61,099 nt of DNA. It comes from Cohnella nanjingensis (GTDB lineage: Bacteria; Bacillota; Bacilli; Paenibacillales; Paenibacillaceae). The position numbers were made by a program, and so were the translations under genes. Every line of letters begins with the position of its first letter. The first letter of the stretch is position 1. Positions 1 to 8,064 of this stretch are shown here, one piece after another. The stretch spans positions 1-61,099 of the forward strand of contig NZ_JACJVP010000044.1 of the NCBI RefSeq assembly GCF_014212125.1, given 5' to 3'. Below the pieces are notes generated by a model that saw only the letters and a list, made by a program, of their open reading frames with translations, had not been told where the DNA came from and ran no database searches.

Positions 1-46
1 CAGCAACTGCGAGCACCACCACCAAGCATCCCCATCAAGCACCACG

Positions 47-85
47 GCGAGCACCATCGGCGAGCACCATCAGCGAGCACTGCCG
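47..85. repeat. 13-bp short tandem repeat, three copies
   Basis: Three head-to-tail 13-bp units starting GCGAGCACC follow each other at 47-59, 60-72 and 73-85; the third differs in its last bases. An isolated GCGAGCACCA also occurs at 9-18. The sequence to the left is outside the window, so it is unclear whether this is the 3' end of a gene (frame 1 is open from base 1 to a stop at 154-156) or intergenic DNA. Confidence 0.6.
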
Positions 86-194
86 GACAGGCCCTAGCCG
101 ATGAATTCCGGGCGACCTTTGCCCCACCGAAGACGAATATTCCGTACGATGATTAGGTATGTAAGCCCTGAAAGCGATAATGCCCAAGACCCAT

Positions 195-236
195 TATTAT
201 AAAATAGAAGCCTCCGGCCGCAAGGGTCGGAGGCTT
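195..236 (-). terminator. Terminator after leuD
   Basis: On the minus strand a GC-rich hairpin with arms AAGCCTCCG and CGGAGGCTT is followed by CTATTTTATAATAAT, a U-rich tract. It lies about 35 bp beyond the leuD stop codon and closes the leuC-leuD transcript. Confidence 0.8.
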
Positions 237-268
237 TGGCGAGGCTGCAATCGCGCGTCGATTTAAAA

Positions 269-877
269 TTAGAATACGTTGGCGAGACGCGCTTGGTTTT
301 TCGCCTCGTAAGCGGAGATCTCGTCCGCGTGCTTCAGCGTCAAGCCGATGTCGTCCAGTCCTTGCAGCAGGAATTGACGGCGATGCTCGTCGAGCTCGAA
401 GGCGATCGACAGACCGTCCGAATCGGACAGCACCTTGTTCTCCAGATCGACGGTCAGCTGATAGCCTTCCTTTGCGTCCGTGCGTTGGAACAGGTCTTCG
501 ACTTGCTCCTCGCTCAGCTTGATCGGCAGAATGCCGTTCTTGAAGCAGTTGTTGTAGAAGATGTCCGCGAACGAAGGCGCGATGACGACGCGGAAGCCGT
601 AGTCGAGAATCGCCCAAGGCGCGTGCTCGCGGGAGGAGCCGCAGCCGAAGTTGGCGCGCGAGATCAGGACCGAAGCGCCTTGATAGCGCGGCTTGTTCAG
701 GTTGAATTCGGGAATGACGTTCCCTTGCTCGTCGAACCGCCATTCAAAGAACAAGAATTGGCCGAAGCCGCTCCGTTCGATGCGCTTGAGGAATTGCTTC
801 GGAATAATCGCGTCGGTATCGACGTTGACGCGGTCGACCGGCGCCACGAGACCCGTCAGTTTGGTAAATGGTTGCAT
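269..877 (-). CDS. leuD: 3-isopropylmalate dehydratase small subunit LeuD
   Basis: Small subunit of isopropylmalate isomerase, which with LeuC converts 2-isopropylmalate to 3-isopropylmalate in leucine synthesis in the cytosol. The 202-residue length is normal for bacterial LeuD. Recognisable stretches are NVDTDAIIPKQFLK (residues 18-31) and the substrate-binding loop GCGSSREHA (78-86), both hallmarks of the aconitase swivelling domain. The gene starts 18 bp after the leuC stop and ends just before an intrinsic terminator, so leuC and leuD form a two-gene operon. No leuA or leuB is seen nearby. Identification is secure from the motifs and the neighbour. Confidence 0.96.
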   Translation of the reverse strand: MQPFTKLTGLVAPVDRVNVDTDAIIPKQFLKRIERSGFGQFLFFEWRFDEQGNVIPEFNLNKPRYQGASVLISRANFGCGSSREHAPWAILDYGFRVVIAPSFADIFYNNCFKNGILPIKLSEEQVEDLFQRTDAKEGYQLTVDLENKVLSDSDGLSIAFELDEHRRQFLLQGLDDIGLTLKHADEISAYEAKNQARLANVF

Positions 878-895
878 CGTATCCGTTCTCCCTTC

Positions 896-2317
896 TTATG
901 CCGTCACTTCGGACTTGAATTCCCAGTTGCGGACGTCGGTGAACTTGCCCTTGATCGCCGCGGCCGCAGCCATCTCCGGCGATACCAGATGCGTTCGTCC
1001 GCCGCGGCCTTGACGGCCTTCGAAGTTCCGGTTGGACGTCGAGGCGCAGCGCTGTCCGGGTTGCAGGACGTCCGGGTTCATCGCGAGGCACATGGAGCAG
1101 CCCGCTTCGCGCCATTCGAATCCGGCAGCGGTGAAGATCTGGTCAAGTCCTTCCTTCTCCGCCTGGATCTTGACGCGTCCGGAGCCCGGCACGACGATAG
1201 CCGTGACGTTCGCGCTGACGGTATGGCCCTTGGCGACAGCCGCGGCTGCGCGCAGGTCTTCGATCCGGCCGTTCGTGCAGGAACCGATGAAGACATAATC
1301 GATCGGAATCTCGGACATCGGCGTGCCCGGCTTCAGATCCATGTATTCCAGCGCTTTCTCGGCCGCTTTGCGTTCGTTCTCGGTCGGCAGCTTCTCCGGG
1401 AAAGGTACGGCGGACGTGATGCCGGTGCCCATGCCCGGGCTTGTGCCCCAGGTGACTTGCGGAACGAGCGACTCGACGTCCAGCTCGACGACCGTATCGT
1501 AGACGGCGCCTTCATCGGACTGCAGCGCCTTCCACTGCGCCACGGCGCGGTCGAAGTCGTCGCCTTGCGGCGCGTATTCGCGGCCGCGCAGGTAGCTGAA
1601 GGTCGTCTCGTCCGGCGCGATCAGGCCGGCGCGCGCGCCGCCTTCGATGGACATGTTGCAGACGGTCATGCGCTCTTCCATGGACAGGTCGCGGATCGCT
1701 TGGCCCGTGTATTCGATGACGTAGCCCGTCGCGAAGTCGGTGCCGTACTTGGCGATCAGGCCGAGGATGAGATCCTTCGCCGTGATGCCTGCCGGACGCT
1801 TGCCGACGAAGCGGACTTCCATCGTCTTCGGCTTCGCTTGCTGCAAGCATTGGGTTGCCAGCACGTGTTCGACTTCGCTCGTGCCGATGCCGAAGGCCAG
1901 GGCGCCGAACGCGCCGTGCGTGGACGTGTGGCTGTCGCCGCAGACGATCGTCTTGCCCGGATGGGTCAGGCCGAGCTCGGGACCCATGACGTGGACGACG
2001 CCTTGGTCGATCGTGTTCAGGTCGTACAGCTTGACGCCGAACTCGGCGCAGTTGGCGGTCAGCGTATCGACTTGCTGCTTGGAGATCGGGTCCGCGATAT
2101 TGAAGCGGTCCTTCGTCGGGACGTTGTGGTCCATCGTCGCGAACGTCAGGTCGGGACGGCGCACCTTGCGGCCGCTCAGGCGCAAGCCTTCGAACGCTTG
2201 CGGAGACGTCACTTCGTGCACCAGGTGCAAGTCGATGTACAGAATGCTCGGCTTGCCCGTTTCCGAATGAATGACGTGATTGTTCCAAATCTTCTCGAAC
2301 ATCGTCTGTTTACTCAT
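896..2317 (-). CDS. leuC: 3-isopropylmalate dehydratase large subunit LeuC
   Basis: Large, [4Fe-4S]-containing subunit of isopropylmalate isomerase in leucine biosynthesis. The three cluster cysteines expected for aconitase-family enzymes are present: C347 in GSCTNGRIEDLR and C407/C410 in AGCSMC. CGDSHTSTHGAFG (about 126-138) is the usual substrate-binding loop. I place the start at the ATG at 2317 (MSKQTMFEKIW, 473 residues) because GGGGTG lies six bases upstream; an in-frame GTG at 2326 would overlap that site. It is the first gene of leuCD and is divergent from a LysR regulator, which suggests regulation from the shared intergenic region. Confidence 0.96.
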   Translation of the reverse strand: MSKQTMFEKIWNNHVIHSETGKPSILYIDLHLVHEVTSPQAFEGLRLSGRKVRRPDLTFATMDHNVPTKDRFNIADPISKQQVDTLTANCAEFGVKLYDLNTIDQGVVHVMGPELGLTHPGKTIVCGDSHTSTHGAFGALAFGIGTSEVEHVLATQCLQQAKPKTMEVRFVGKRPAGITAKDLILGLIAKYGTDFATGYVIEYTGQAIRDLSMEERMTVCNMSIEGGARAGLIAPDETTFSYLRGREYAPQGDDFDRAVAQWKALQSDEGAVYDTVVELDVESLVPQVTWGTSPGMGTGITSAVPFPEKLPTENERKAAEKALEYMDLKPGTPMSEIPIDYVFIGSCTNGRIEDLRAAAAVAKGHTVSANVTAIVVPGSGRVKIQAEKEGLDQIFTAAGFEWREAGCSMCLAMNPDVLQPGQRCASTSNRNFEGRQGRGGRTHLVSPEMAAAAAIKGKFTDVRNWEFKSEVTA

Positions 2318-2359
2318 GATTTTCACCCCGTAATGAACTCTCTACCGATTCTTGACCTA

Positions 2360-2389
2360 AGCATACCATCTCTTCTATCATTGTTCCAA
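2360..2389 (-). promoter_or_regulatory. Predicted sigma-A promoter of leuCD
   Basis: On the minus strand TTGGAA (2384-2389) and TATGCT (2360-2365) are separated by 18 bp, giving a leader of about 35 nt before leuC. The -35 box is only a partial match, which fits a promoter that needs an activator. Confidence 0.5.
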
Positions 2390-2397
2390 GATATAAT

Positions 2398-2408
2398 ACC
2401 TATAAGGT
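2398..2408. promoter_or_regulatory. Small palindrome in the leuC/lysR divergent region
   Basis: ACCTATAAGGT has perfect 4-bp arms around a 3-bp centre and lies in AT-rich sequence. It sits about 10 bp upstream of the predicted leuC -35 box and upstream of the divergent regulator, a usual position for a LysR-type activator site. TATAAT at 2392-2397 next to it could be the -10 box of the regulator, but no good -35 box goes with it. The assignment is positional only. Confidence 0.35.
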
Positions 2409-2439
2409 TAATAGTTCCTGAATATAAGGAGGGCGTCCC

Positions 2440-3342
2440 ATGGAGTTCAGACTGTTGCAATACGTCATTCAAATCGCCGCCGAACGCAACTTTTCCCGGG
2501 CAGCCGAGAAGCTGCATATCGCGCAGCCTTCCCTCAGCCAACAGCTGTCGAAGCTGGAGAAGGAGCTCGGCGTCCTCCTCTTCAAGCGGAGCACCAACTC
2601 GGTCGAGCTGACCCATGCCGGCAGCGTCTTCGTCGGCAAAGCCCAGCAGATCGTCGACATGACCGAGCAGCTTCGCCGCGAGATGGAAGATCTCGCGGAT
2701 CTGCGCAAGGGGCGGATCGTCGTGGGCAGTCTCCCGATGACCGGTTCGCATGTGCTGCCGCACGTGCTCCCCGCCTTCCGCGGCGCGTACCCCGACATCG
2801 AGATCGCGCTCGTCGAGGACACGTCCGCGCAGCTCGAGCAGCTGACGGCCAGCGGCGGCACCGACGTCAGCCTGCTCTCCCTGCCGCTGGTCGAGCCGGC
2901 GCTGGCCTACGAGCCGATCATCGAGGAAGAGATCTGCCTCGCCGTCCCGCCGGATCATCCGCTGGCCTCCGCCGCTTCCGCGCGCGACATCGCCATGGCC
3001 GAGCTGAAGGACGAATCGTTCGTCATGCTCAAAAAGGGCCAGGGCTTCCGCGCCCTCGCCCACAATATGTGCCAGGAGGCCGGCTTCAGCCCCCGCGTCG
3101 CGGTGGAGAGCGCCAACATCGAGACGGTGCAGTCGCTCGTCGCGGCCGGCATGGGCATCGCGCTCGTGCCGGAAATGGTGACCCGCAGACCGCTCCAAGG
3201 ACTGGCGCCCGTTCATCTGCATCTACAAGGCCGACCGCACCGCACGCTCGTCATCGCCTACCGGAAAGGCCGATACTTGTCCAATGCGGCGGAAGCGTTC
3301 ATCGCGACGTTCCGGGAGACGATGAAGCGGCTGGCGAAATGA
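2440..3342 (+). CDS. LysR-family transcriptional regulator
   Basis: DNA-binding regulator with an N-terminal winged helix-turn-helix (residues 1-60, containing NFSRAAEKLHIAQPSLSQQL) and a C-terminal periplasmic-binding-protein-like effector domain (about 90-295). The 300-residue length is typical of the family. AGGAGGG precedes the ATG. The gene is transcribed divergently from leuCD with about 120 bp between them, the arrangement expected if it controls leuCD and itself; the effector cannot be read from sequence. LysR proteins of this type usually activate with a small-molecule co-inducer. Family assignment is firm; the target is inferred from position. Confidence 0.93.
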   Translation: MEFRLLQYVIQIAAERNFSRAAEKLHIAQPSLSQQLSKLEKELGVLLFKRSTNSVELTHAGSVFVGKAQQIVDMTEQLRREMEDLADLRKGRIVVGSLPMTGSHVLPHVLPAFRGAYPDIEIALVEDTSAQLEQLTASGGTDVSLLSLPLVEPALAYEPIIEEEICLAVPPDHPLASAASARDIAMAELKDESFVMLKKGQGFRALAHNMCQEAGFSPRVAVESANIETVQSLVAAGMGIALVPEMVTRRPLQGLAPVHLHLQGRPHRTLVIAYRKGRYLSNAAEAFIATFRETMKRLAK

Positions 3343-3376
3343 AAGAGCGACCAGCGCCCCGGCGGCATCCGCAGCC

Positions 3377-3452
3377 GGGCCTGTCGTCTACCGTATCCGG
3401 CCCTGCCGTCGTCCGCATCCGCAGCGGCCCTGCCGTCGTCCGCATCTGCAGC
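3377..3452. repeat. 27-bp tandem repeat, two near-perfect copies plus a degenerate one
   Basis: Units at 3399-3425 and 3426-3452 begin GGCCCTGCCGTCGTCCGCAT and differ at one position only. A degenerate partial copy lies immediately upstream at 3377-3398. The array fills the gap between the convergent LysR gene and the response regulator gene and is not part of either. Confidence 0.8.
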
Positions 3453-3503
3453 AGTGCTTGCCGCCGTTCGCAAACCGCAGGCTGAACGCGACCCGACGCC
3501 CGC

Positions 3504-4106
3504 TTAGTCCAGCCATCCGTTCCCCGTCGCGATCGCGACGGCGTCGATGCGGTTCTTGGCATCCAGCTTCTGCAGAATCTCCGAGATGTAGTTGCGAACC
3601 GTCCCGCCGGACAGGTAGAGCGTGCCGGCGATCTCGTTCACGGACTTGCCGTCGGCGAGGAGCGACAGCACGGAGCGTTCCCGCTCGGAGAGCGGGTTGG
3701 TCTTCTCCCATAGCGAGACGGACAGCTCGGGACTGATCGCCCGCTTGCCGGCCATCACGGTGCGCAGCGCGGCGGCAAGCTCCTCGATCGGCGCGTCCTT
3801 CAACAGATAGCCGCTTACGCCGGCCTGCATCGCCCGCTGAAAGTACCCCGTACGCGAGAAGGTCGTCAGGATGACGATCTTGCACGGATGGCCTTCCTTG
3901 CGCAGCGTCTCCGCCACCTCCAGGCCGGTCATCCTCGGCATCTCGATATCGAGGAGGCACAGATCCGGCGTCAGCGTGCGTACCATGCGCAGCGCTTGCT
4001 CACCGTCCTCGGCTTGGCCGACGACCTCCATGTCCTCCTCCATGCCGAGCAGCATGCCGAGCGCGCCGCGCAGCATGCCTTGGTCTTCCGCGATCACGAT
4101 GTTCAT
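3504..4106 (-). CDS. NarL/LuxR-type response regulator, YvfU/DesR-like
   Basis: Two-component response regulator of 200 residues: receiver domain (1-120) with acidic residues E7/D8, phospho-acceptor D53 in CLLDIEMPRMTG, and K103, followed by a LuxR-type helix-turn-helix (about 137-195, LSERERSVLSLLADGKS). The start at 4106 is preceded by GGGAGGGAAAGG, and its ATG overlaps the TGA of the upstream kinase gene (ATGA), so the two are translationally coupled. The partner kinase and an ABC exporter precede it, as in Bacillus yvfRSTU. It probably activates this transporter operon on phosphorylation; the stimulus is unknown. Confidence 0.93.
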   Translation of the reverse strand: MNIVIAEDQGMLRGALGMLLGMEEDMEVVGQAEDGEQALRMVRTLTPDLCLLDIEMPRMTGLEVAETLRKEGHPCKIVILTTFSRTGYFQRAMQAGVSGYLLKDAPIEELAAALRTVMAGKRAISPELSVSLWEKTNPLSERERSVLSLLADGKSVNEIAGTLYLSGGTVRNYISEILQKLDAKNRIDAVAIATGNGWLD

Positions 4107-5305
4107 TCCTTTCCCTCCCTGGCTATCGCCATTTCCATGATCCGCGCTCTCGCTTGCTCCTGCTCCCCGGCTTCGCCGCGGGAGGCGACCGGCAGCGTCA
4201 TCGCGATGCGGCATCCGCCTTCGGGCGGCGAATCCGCCTGCCATTGCCCGCCCAGAAACGACAGCCGCTCCCGCACGTTGCGCAAACCGTTGCCCGCCTG
4301 CAGCTTCCCGTCGCCGGATTCGGGCAGCCCTTTGCCGTTGTCGCGGACCGTCAGCACGAGCTGCGTTGCATCTTGGGACAAGGCGATTGCGCATCGGGTG
4401 GCGCCGCTGTGCCGGACGACGTTCGTGATCGTCTCCCGCAGGCTGTATGCCAGGACATGCCCTTCGAGCGGATGGACGTGCTCGGCGGCGTCGAAGCCCT
4501 CCGCTTCACAGACGATATTGGCGCTCCGCAGCAGCTGCCGCGCCCGCTCCAGCTCGTCGGTCAACCGCAGCGCCCGCATGTCCGTCACCAGCTCCCGGAT
4601 CTGCTTGAGCGCCGTTCTCGCCGTCCCGTGAATCTCTTGGATCTCCATGCGCGCCCGCTCCGGCTGCCGCGTCACGAGCTTGCCCGCGATCTCGCTCTTC
4701 AGCGAGATGAGCGTCAGCGTCTGACCCAACGTATCATGCAGATCGCGGGCGATCCGCTCGCGCTCCTCCTGCTGGATCAGATGCCGGATCCGCTCGTTTG
4801 CGGTATCCAACTGCCTGCGCAGCTCGCGAGACCGTCTCATCGATCGAAAGATGAACGGGAACGCGATCATGATGGCGATCGGCGGCAGCAAGTTCGCCCA
4901 CTCGTTCGGAGAGATGAGGTCGAACTCCCCGATCAGCACGGCCGCGATGGCGACCGACAGCGCCCCCATGATCGCGAGCGTTTGCCAGTACCGCGCCTGG
5001 AAGACCGCCAGGGCCACGATGTAGAAGCCTAGCGTGATCATCCCCGGGTCGCTGAGGAAGGCGAGCGTGCAGGCGATCGCCGTCATCGCCAGCGCGGCCG
5101 CGAACGACCAGGCGCGCCGCTTGAAGCCAAGGATGTAGCAGACGCCGAATATCGCCACGAGGGACAAGCCGAACGCGGCGATGTCCCAAGGCAAGCTTAC
5201 GAGATAGAAGATCGGAACGCCTAGGTAGACGAGAAAGAGGTAGGGGACCCAGGTAGTTGCGTAGTGCTTGCCGATCACGTCCCCCCCCTCCCGCCCCGGC
5301 CTCAT
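4103..5305 (-). CDS. DesK-type sensor histidine kinase, YvfT-like
   Basis: Membrane histidine kinase of the HPK7/HisKA_3 class. The first 155 residues form about five membrane helices. The phospho-acceptor is H190 in RIARDLHDTLGQ, and the ATPase domain shows ETITNVVRHSG, DNGKG and GNGLRNVRERL. With the ATG at 5305 the protein has 400 residues and this ATG overlaps the permease stop as ATGA. A GTG at 5278, nine codons in, has a much better ribosome binding site (GGGAGG, seven bases upstream), so the true start is uncertain. It is cotranscribed with the regulator and the ABC transporter and probably senses membrane state or a membrane-active compound. Confidence 0.92.
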   Translation of the reverse strand: MRPGREGGDVIGKHYATTWVPYLFLVYLGVPIFYLVSLPWDIAAFGLSLVAIFGVCYILGFKRRAWSFAAALAMTAIACTLAFLSDPGMITLGFYIVALAVFQARYWQTLAIMGALSVAIAAVLIGEFDLISPNEWANLLPPIAIMIAFPFIFRSMRRSRELRRQLDTANERIRHLIQQEERERIARDLHDTLGQTLTLISLKSEIAGKLVTRQPERARMEIQEIHGTARTALKQIRELVTDMRALRLTDELERARQLLRSANIVCEAEGFDAAEHVHPLEGHVLAYSLRETITNVVRHSGATRCAIALSQDATQLVLTVRDNGKGLPESGDGKLQAGNGLRNVRERLSFLGGQWQADSPPEGGCRIAMTLPVASRGEAGEQEQARARIMEMAIAREGKE

Positions 5306-6057
5306 GCCCTGGCACCCTTTCTCGACAGGCGCCAGACGGCGAGCAGGATGAAGACGGCCGCGTAGCCGAGCAGGATGGCCGGCGTCTCCCACGGGATCGC
5401 CCTTCCCGCCATGATGTTCCAAGCGCCTTCGGCAAATCGGTAGGAAGGCAGGGCGTGAGCGACGTTTACGAGCCACGCCGGCATCTGTTCGGTCGGCGTC
5501 CACAATCCGCCGAGCAGCGACAGCATCATCTGCAGCACGGTCGAGAGCACCGTCACGACCTCCGGCGCGTCGAACGTGCCGAGCAGCGTGCCGAGCGCGA
5601 GGAACGGGATCATCCCGAACAGCAACCACAGCGCGCTCTCCAGCCAGAAGTGGGCGGGCATATGGATGTGCTTCACGAGGATGCCGACCGCGAACATGAG
5701 GACGATAATCCCGACGTGAATCGCCGCTTGGGCGAGAATCTTCGAGAACAGGTAGGCCGAGTTGGGCAGCGGGGTCGTGCGCAGCCACTTCGCCCATCCC
5801 TGCGTCCGCTCCTGGGAGAGCCGCGGCCCCAGCGAATTGAGGCTCGAGCCGATGATGCCGAAGGCCGTCATCGAAATGAGATAGTACGCCTTCCAATCGA
5901 TGCCGCCGATCTGGACGTTGTCGCCCACGGAGGCGACGAAGACGAAGTAGAGCATGACCGGCATGACGATCCCCAGCATGAAAAACCTGCGGTTGCGCAT
6001 CGTGCGCAGCAATTCGGCGCCGCTCTGCGCCTTCCACATTCTGATGTATGCGTTCAT
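5302..6057 (-). CDS. ABC-2 type transporter permease, YvfS-like
   Basis: Integral membrane subunit of an ABC exporter, 251 residues with about six hydrophobic helices (first near 26-45, last near 225-243). The central LGPRLSQERTQGWAKWLRTTPL segment is the usual ABC-2 cytoplasmic loop. Its ATG directly follows the TAA of the ATPase gene and its stop overlaps the kinase start, so the four genes form one tight operon. By analogy with other exporters controlled by DesKR-type systems it may export a lipid or antimicrobial peptide; the substrate cannot be read from sequence. Confidence 0.9.
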   Translation of the reverse strand: MNAYIRMWKAQSGAELLRTMRNRRFFMLGIVMPVMLYFVFVASVGDNVQIGGIDWKAYYLISMTAFGIIGSSLNSLGPRLSQERTQGWAKWLRTTPLPNSAYLFSKILAQAAIHVGIIVLMFAVGILVKHIHMPAHFWLESALWLLFGMIPFLALGTLLGTFDAPEVVTVLSTVLQMMLSLLGGLWTPTEQMPAWLVNVAHALPSYRFAEGAWNIMAGRAIPWETPAILLGYAAVFILLAVWRLSRKGARA

Positions 6058-6963
6058 TTAAGCCGTCTCCCCTTTTCGTTCGCGGCTCCAGATCGTCTGG
6101 AGCGCCTGTTCCAAGCCGCCTGCCGAAATCTCGATATCGGAAATGTCCGCGCCGTCGCGGATAAGCGTGCGCAGCAGCCGATCCGTATCGGCCGCCGTGA
6201 GGCGCACGCGCCTCCCGTCCCAAGCCGTCTCGGCGCCGCCGATCAGCGCGCGGAGCCGCTCCGGCGTCACGTCAGGCCCCGCCGTGAAAGTCATCGTGCG
6301 GACGCGGTTCAGGCGGCGGATCTCGTCCAGCGTGCCGTCCGCCTTCAGGATGCCTTCGTCGATGACGACGACCCGGTCGGCGATCCGTTCCGCCTCGTCC
6401 ATATGATGCGTCGTCAGGATCAGCGTCTTGCCCCGCGCCTTGAGCTGTTCGATCGTCTCCCAGAAGCGCTGGCGGGACTCGATGTCCATGCCGACCGTCG
6501 GCTCGTCCAGGAAGAGCAGTTCCGGATCGCCCGCCAGCGCGAGCGCGAAGGACAGCCTACGCTTTTGACCGCCGGAGAGTCCCTGCGTCATCAGCTTCGC
6601 GTGCGGCGTCAGGCCCGACCAATCGAGCAGCGTCCGAAGCGGTAGCGGCTTGTCGTAATACTTGCGCACCAGCTCGATCGTCTCCTCGACGCGCAGCCGC
6701 TCGATCACGCTGACTTCCTGCATCATCGCGCCTAGGCGGTCGCGAACCTTCGCGTCCGTCGGCTTGCCGCCCAGCACGGACAGCCGCCCCTCCGTCGGCG
6801 ACGAGACGCCCAGCAGCATCGACAGCGTCGTCGTCTTGCCCGCTCCGTTGCGCCCCAGCAGCGCCATCGAAGTTCCTCGCTCCACCCGCAGACTCAGCTC
6901 CTGGACGGCGACCTTCTTGCCGAACCGCTTCGTAACCTTGTTCAAATCAATAGCCGGCGACAT
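6058..6963 (-). CDS. ABC transporter ATP-binding protein, YvfR-like
   Basis: Nucleotide-binding subunit of the exporter. Walker A GRNGAGKT (37-44), Q-loop near 80, signature LSGGQKRR, Walker B LLFLDEP and the H-loop TTHHMDEAE are all intact. About 60 C-terminal residues form the accessory region common in ABC-2 partners. I start at the ATG at 6963 (301 residues). The only start-type codon further upstream is a TTG at 7008 with no better ribosome binding site; GGGGAG lies 12 bases before the chosen ATG. It is the first gene of the four-gene operon with permease, kinase and regulator. Confidence 0.92.
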   Translation of the reverse strand: MSPAIDLNKVTKRFGKKVAVQELSLRVERGTSMALLGRNGAGKTTTLSMLLGVSSPTEGRLSVLGGKPTDAKVRDRLGAMMQEVSVIERLRVEETIELVRKYYDKPLPLRTLLDWSGLTPHAKLMTQGLSGGQKRRLSFALALAGDPELLFLDEPTVGMDIESRQRFWETIEQLKARGKTLILTTHHMDEAERIADRVVVIDEGILKADGTLDEIRRLNRVRTMTFTAGPDVTPERLRALIGGAETAWDGRRVRLTAADTDRLLRTLIRDGADISDIEISAGGLEQALQTIWSRERKGETA

Positions 6964-7077
6964 CTTCGTCTCACGCTCCCCTTCGTTCTTCACATCCTTA
7001 TCGTACAAGATGCGGCGGGTTTGCGTCAGACATAGATATCACCGGCCGGGGATGACATTTGTCATGTTTGCGGCATG

Positions 7078-7884
7078 TTATTCGTAGACGGACGGTCGGC
7101 GGTCGGCGAATACCGGGATGCGGCCGCGCACTTCGTCGGTCAGCGCCAAGTCGATATCGGCGTACAGCACGTCCTCCTCTTCGCCCGCTTCCGCGATCAC
7201 TTCGCCCCACGGATCGATCACCATCGAATGCCCGAAGAAATGCGTGGCGCCGCTCACGCCGCTGCGATTGCAGGCTACGACGTACATCTGATTCTCGATG
7301 GCGCGGGCCTGAAGCAGCGTCCGCCAGTGATGCAGCCGGGGATGCGGCCACTCCGCCGGAACGAACAGCACCTTGGCGCCGTCCAGCGCCAGCTTCCGCG
7401 CCAGCTCCGGGAAGCGGATATCGTAGCAGATCATGACGCCGGCGGGGATGTCCCCGAGCGCGAAGTGGCCGGGCTTGTCGCCCGCTTCCAGATGCAGATG
7501 CTCGTCCATCAGCTGGAACAGATGGATCTTGGCGTACTCCGCGATCTCCCGGCCTTCGCGATCGAAGCCGTAGACCGTATTCGTGACGGCCCCGCCGCGG
7601 TCCGTCCGGCGCTCGGCGATCGAGCCGGCGATCACGTTCACGCCGTATTCGCGGGCGATGGCCGAGATCGCCGCCCTCGTGCGCTCGCCGTCGGGATCCG
7701 CCAGCGTCCGAATCTCGGTCAGAGCGTAGCCCGTGTTCCACATCTCCGGCAGGACGACGACGTCCGGCTTCGGAGACGCGGCCGCCGCTTCGCGGAGCTT
7801 CCGCTCCGCCCGGGCGAAGTTGGCTTCGACTCGGCCGACCTCGATATCCATTTGAATAAGCGCGATGCGCAGTGTTGTCGACAT
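7078..7884 (-). CDS. mtnU: Carbon-nitrogen hydrolase, omega-amidase MtnU-like
   Basis: Nitrilase-superfamily amidase of 268 residues. The catalytic triad is visible: E47 (LPEMWN), K119 (YAKIHLF) and C153 (MICYDIRFPE). In the methionine salvage pathway this enzyme hydrolyses the alpha-ketoglutaramate made when glutamine is the amino donor for 2-keto-4-methylthiobutyrate, pulling the transamination forward. It is divergent from an MtnE-like aminotransferase 180 bp away, the same pair as in Bacillus (ykrU/ykrV), which supports this role over a general nitrilase. No clear terminator follows; the next gene starts about 115 bp downstream on the same strand. Confidence 0.88.
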   Translation of the reverse strand: MSTTLRIALIQMDIEVGRVEANFARAERKLREAAAASPKPDVVVLPEMWNTGYALTEIRTLADPDGERTRAAISAIAREYGVNVIAGSIAERRTDRGGAVTNTVYGFDREGREIAEYAKIHLFQLMDEHLHLEAGDKPGHFALGDIPAGVMICYDIRFPELARKLALDGAKVLFVPAEWPHPRLHHWRTLLQARAIENQMYVVACNRSGVSGATHFFGHSMVIDPWGEVIAEAGEEEDVLYADIDLALTDEVRGRIPVFADRRPSVYE

Positions 7885-7991
7885 AGTCGGTCGCTCCCTT
7901 GATTTCGGTTCGGTTGTGCGTTATGGTTTCCATCCTACCCCATTCCCGGCGGACCGACAAGCAGGAGCCGGAGGTATTCCGTCTTTTCCGA

Positions 7992-8021
7992 TTGTCGCAC
8001 ATGGGCGGATTATGCTACATT
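7992..8021 (+). promoter_or_regulatory. Predicted promoter of mtnE
   Basis: TTGTCG (7992-7997) and TACATT (8016-8021) are separated by 18 bp and lie about 45 bp before the mtnE ATG. No SAM riboswitch (S-box) core is recognisable between this promoter and the gene, unlike the S-box control known for Bacillus methionine salvage genes. Confidence 0.45.
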
Positions 8022-8064
8022 CATCGTATGTATTTTTGAATAGGTTGGAGAGTGACCGTACATC

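Noticed and set aside
1..156. Open frame from the left edge to a stop at 154-156 as a truncated gene
   Set aside because: Composition is dominated by the short repeat, and no recognisable protein motif is present; without upstream sequence it cannot be supported.
236..2611. A 791-codon open frame on the plus strand
   Set aside because: It is antisense to leuC and leuD, which have full family motifs; GC-rich DNA with few stops produces such shadows.
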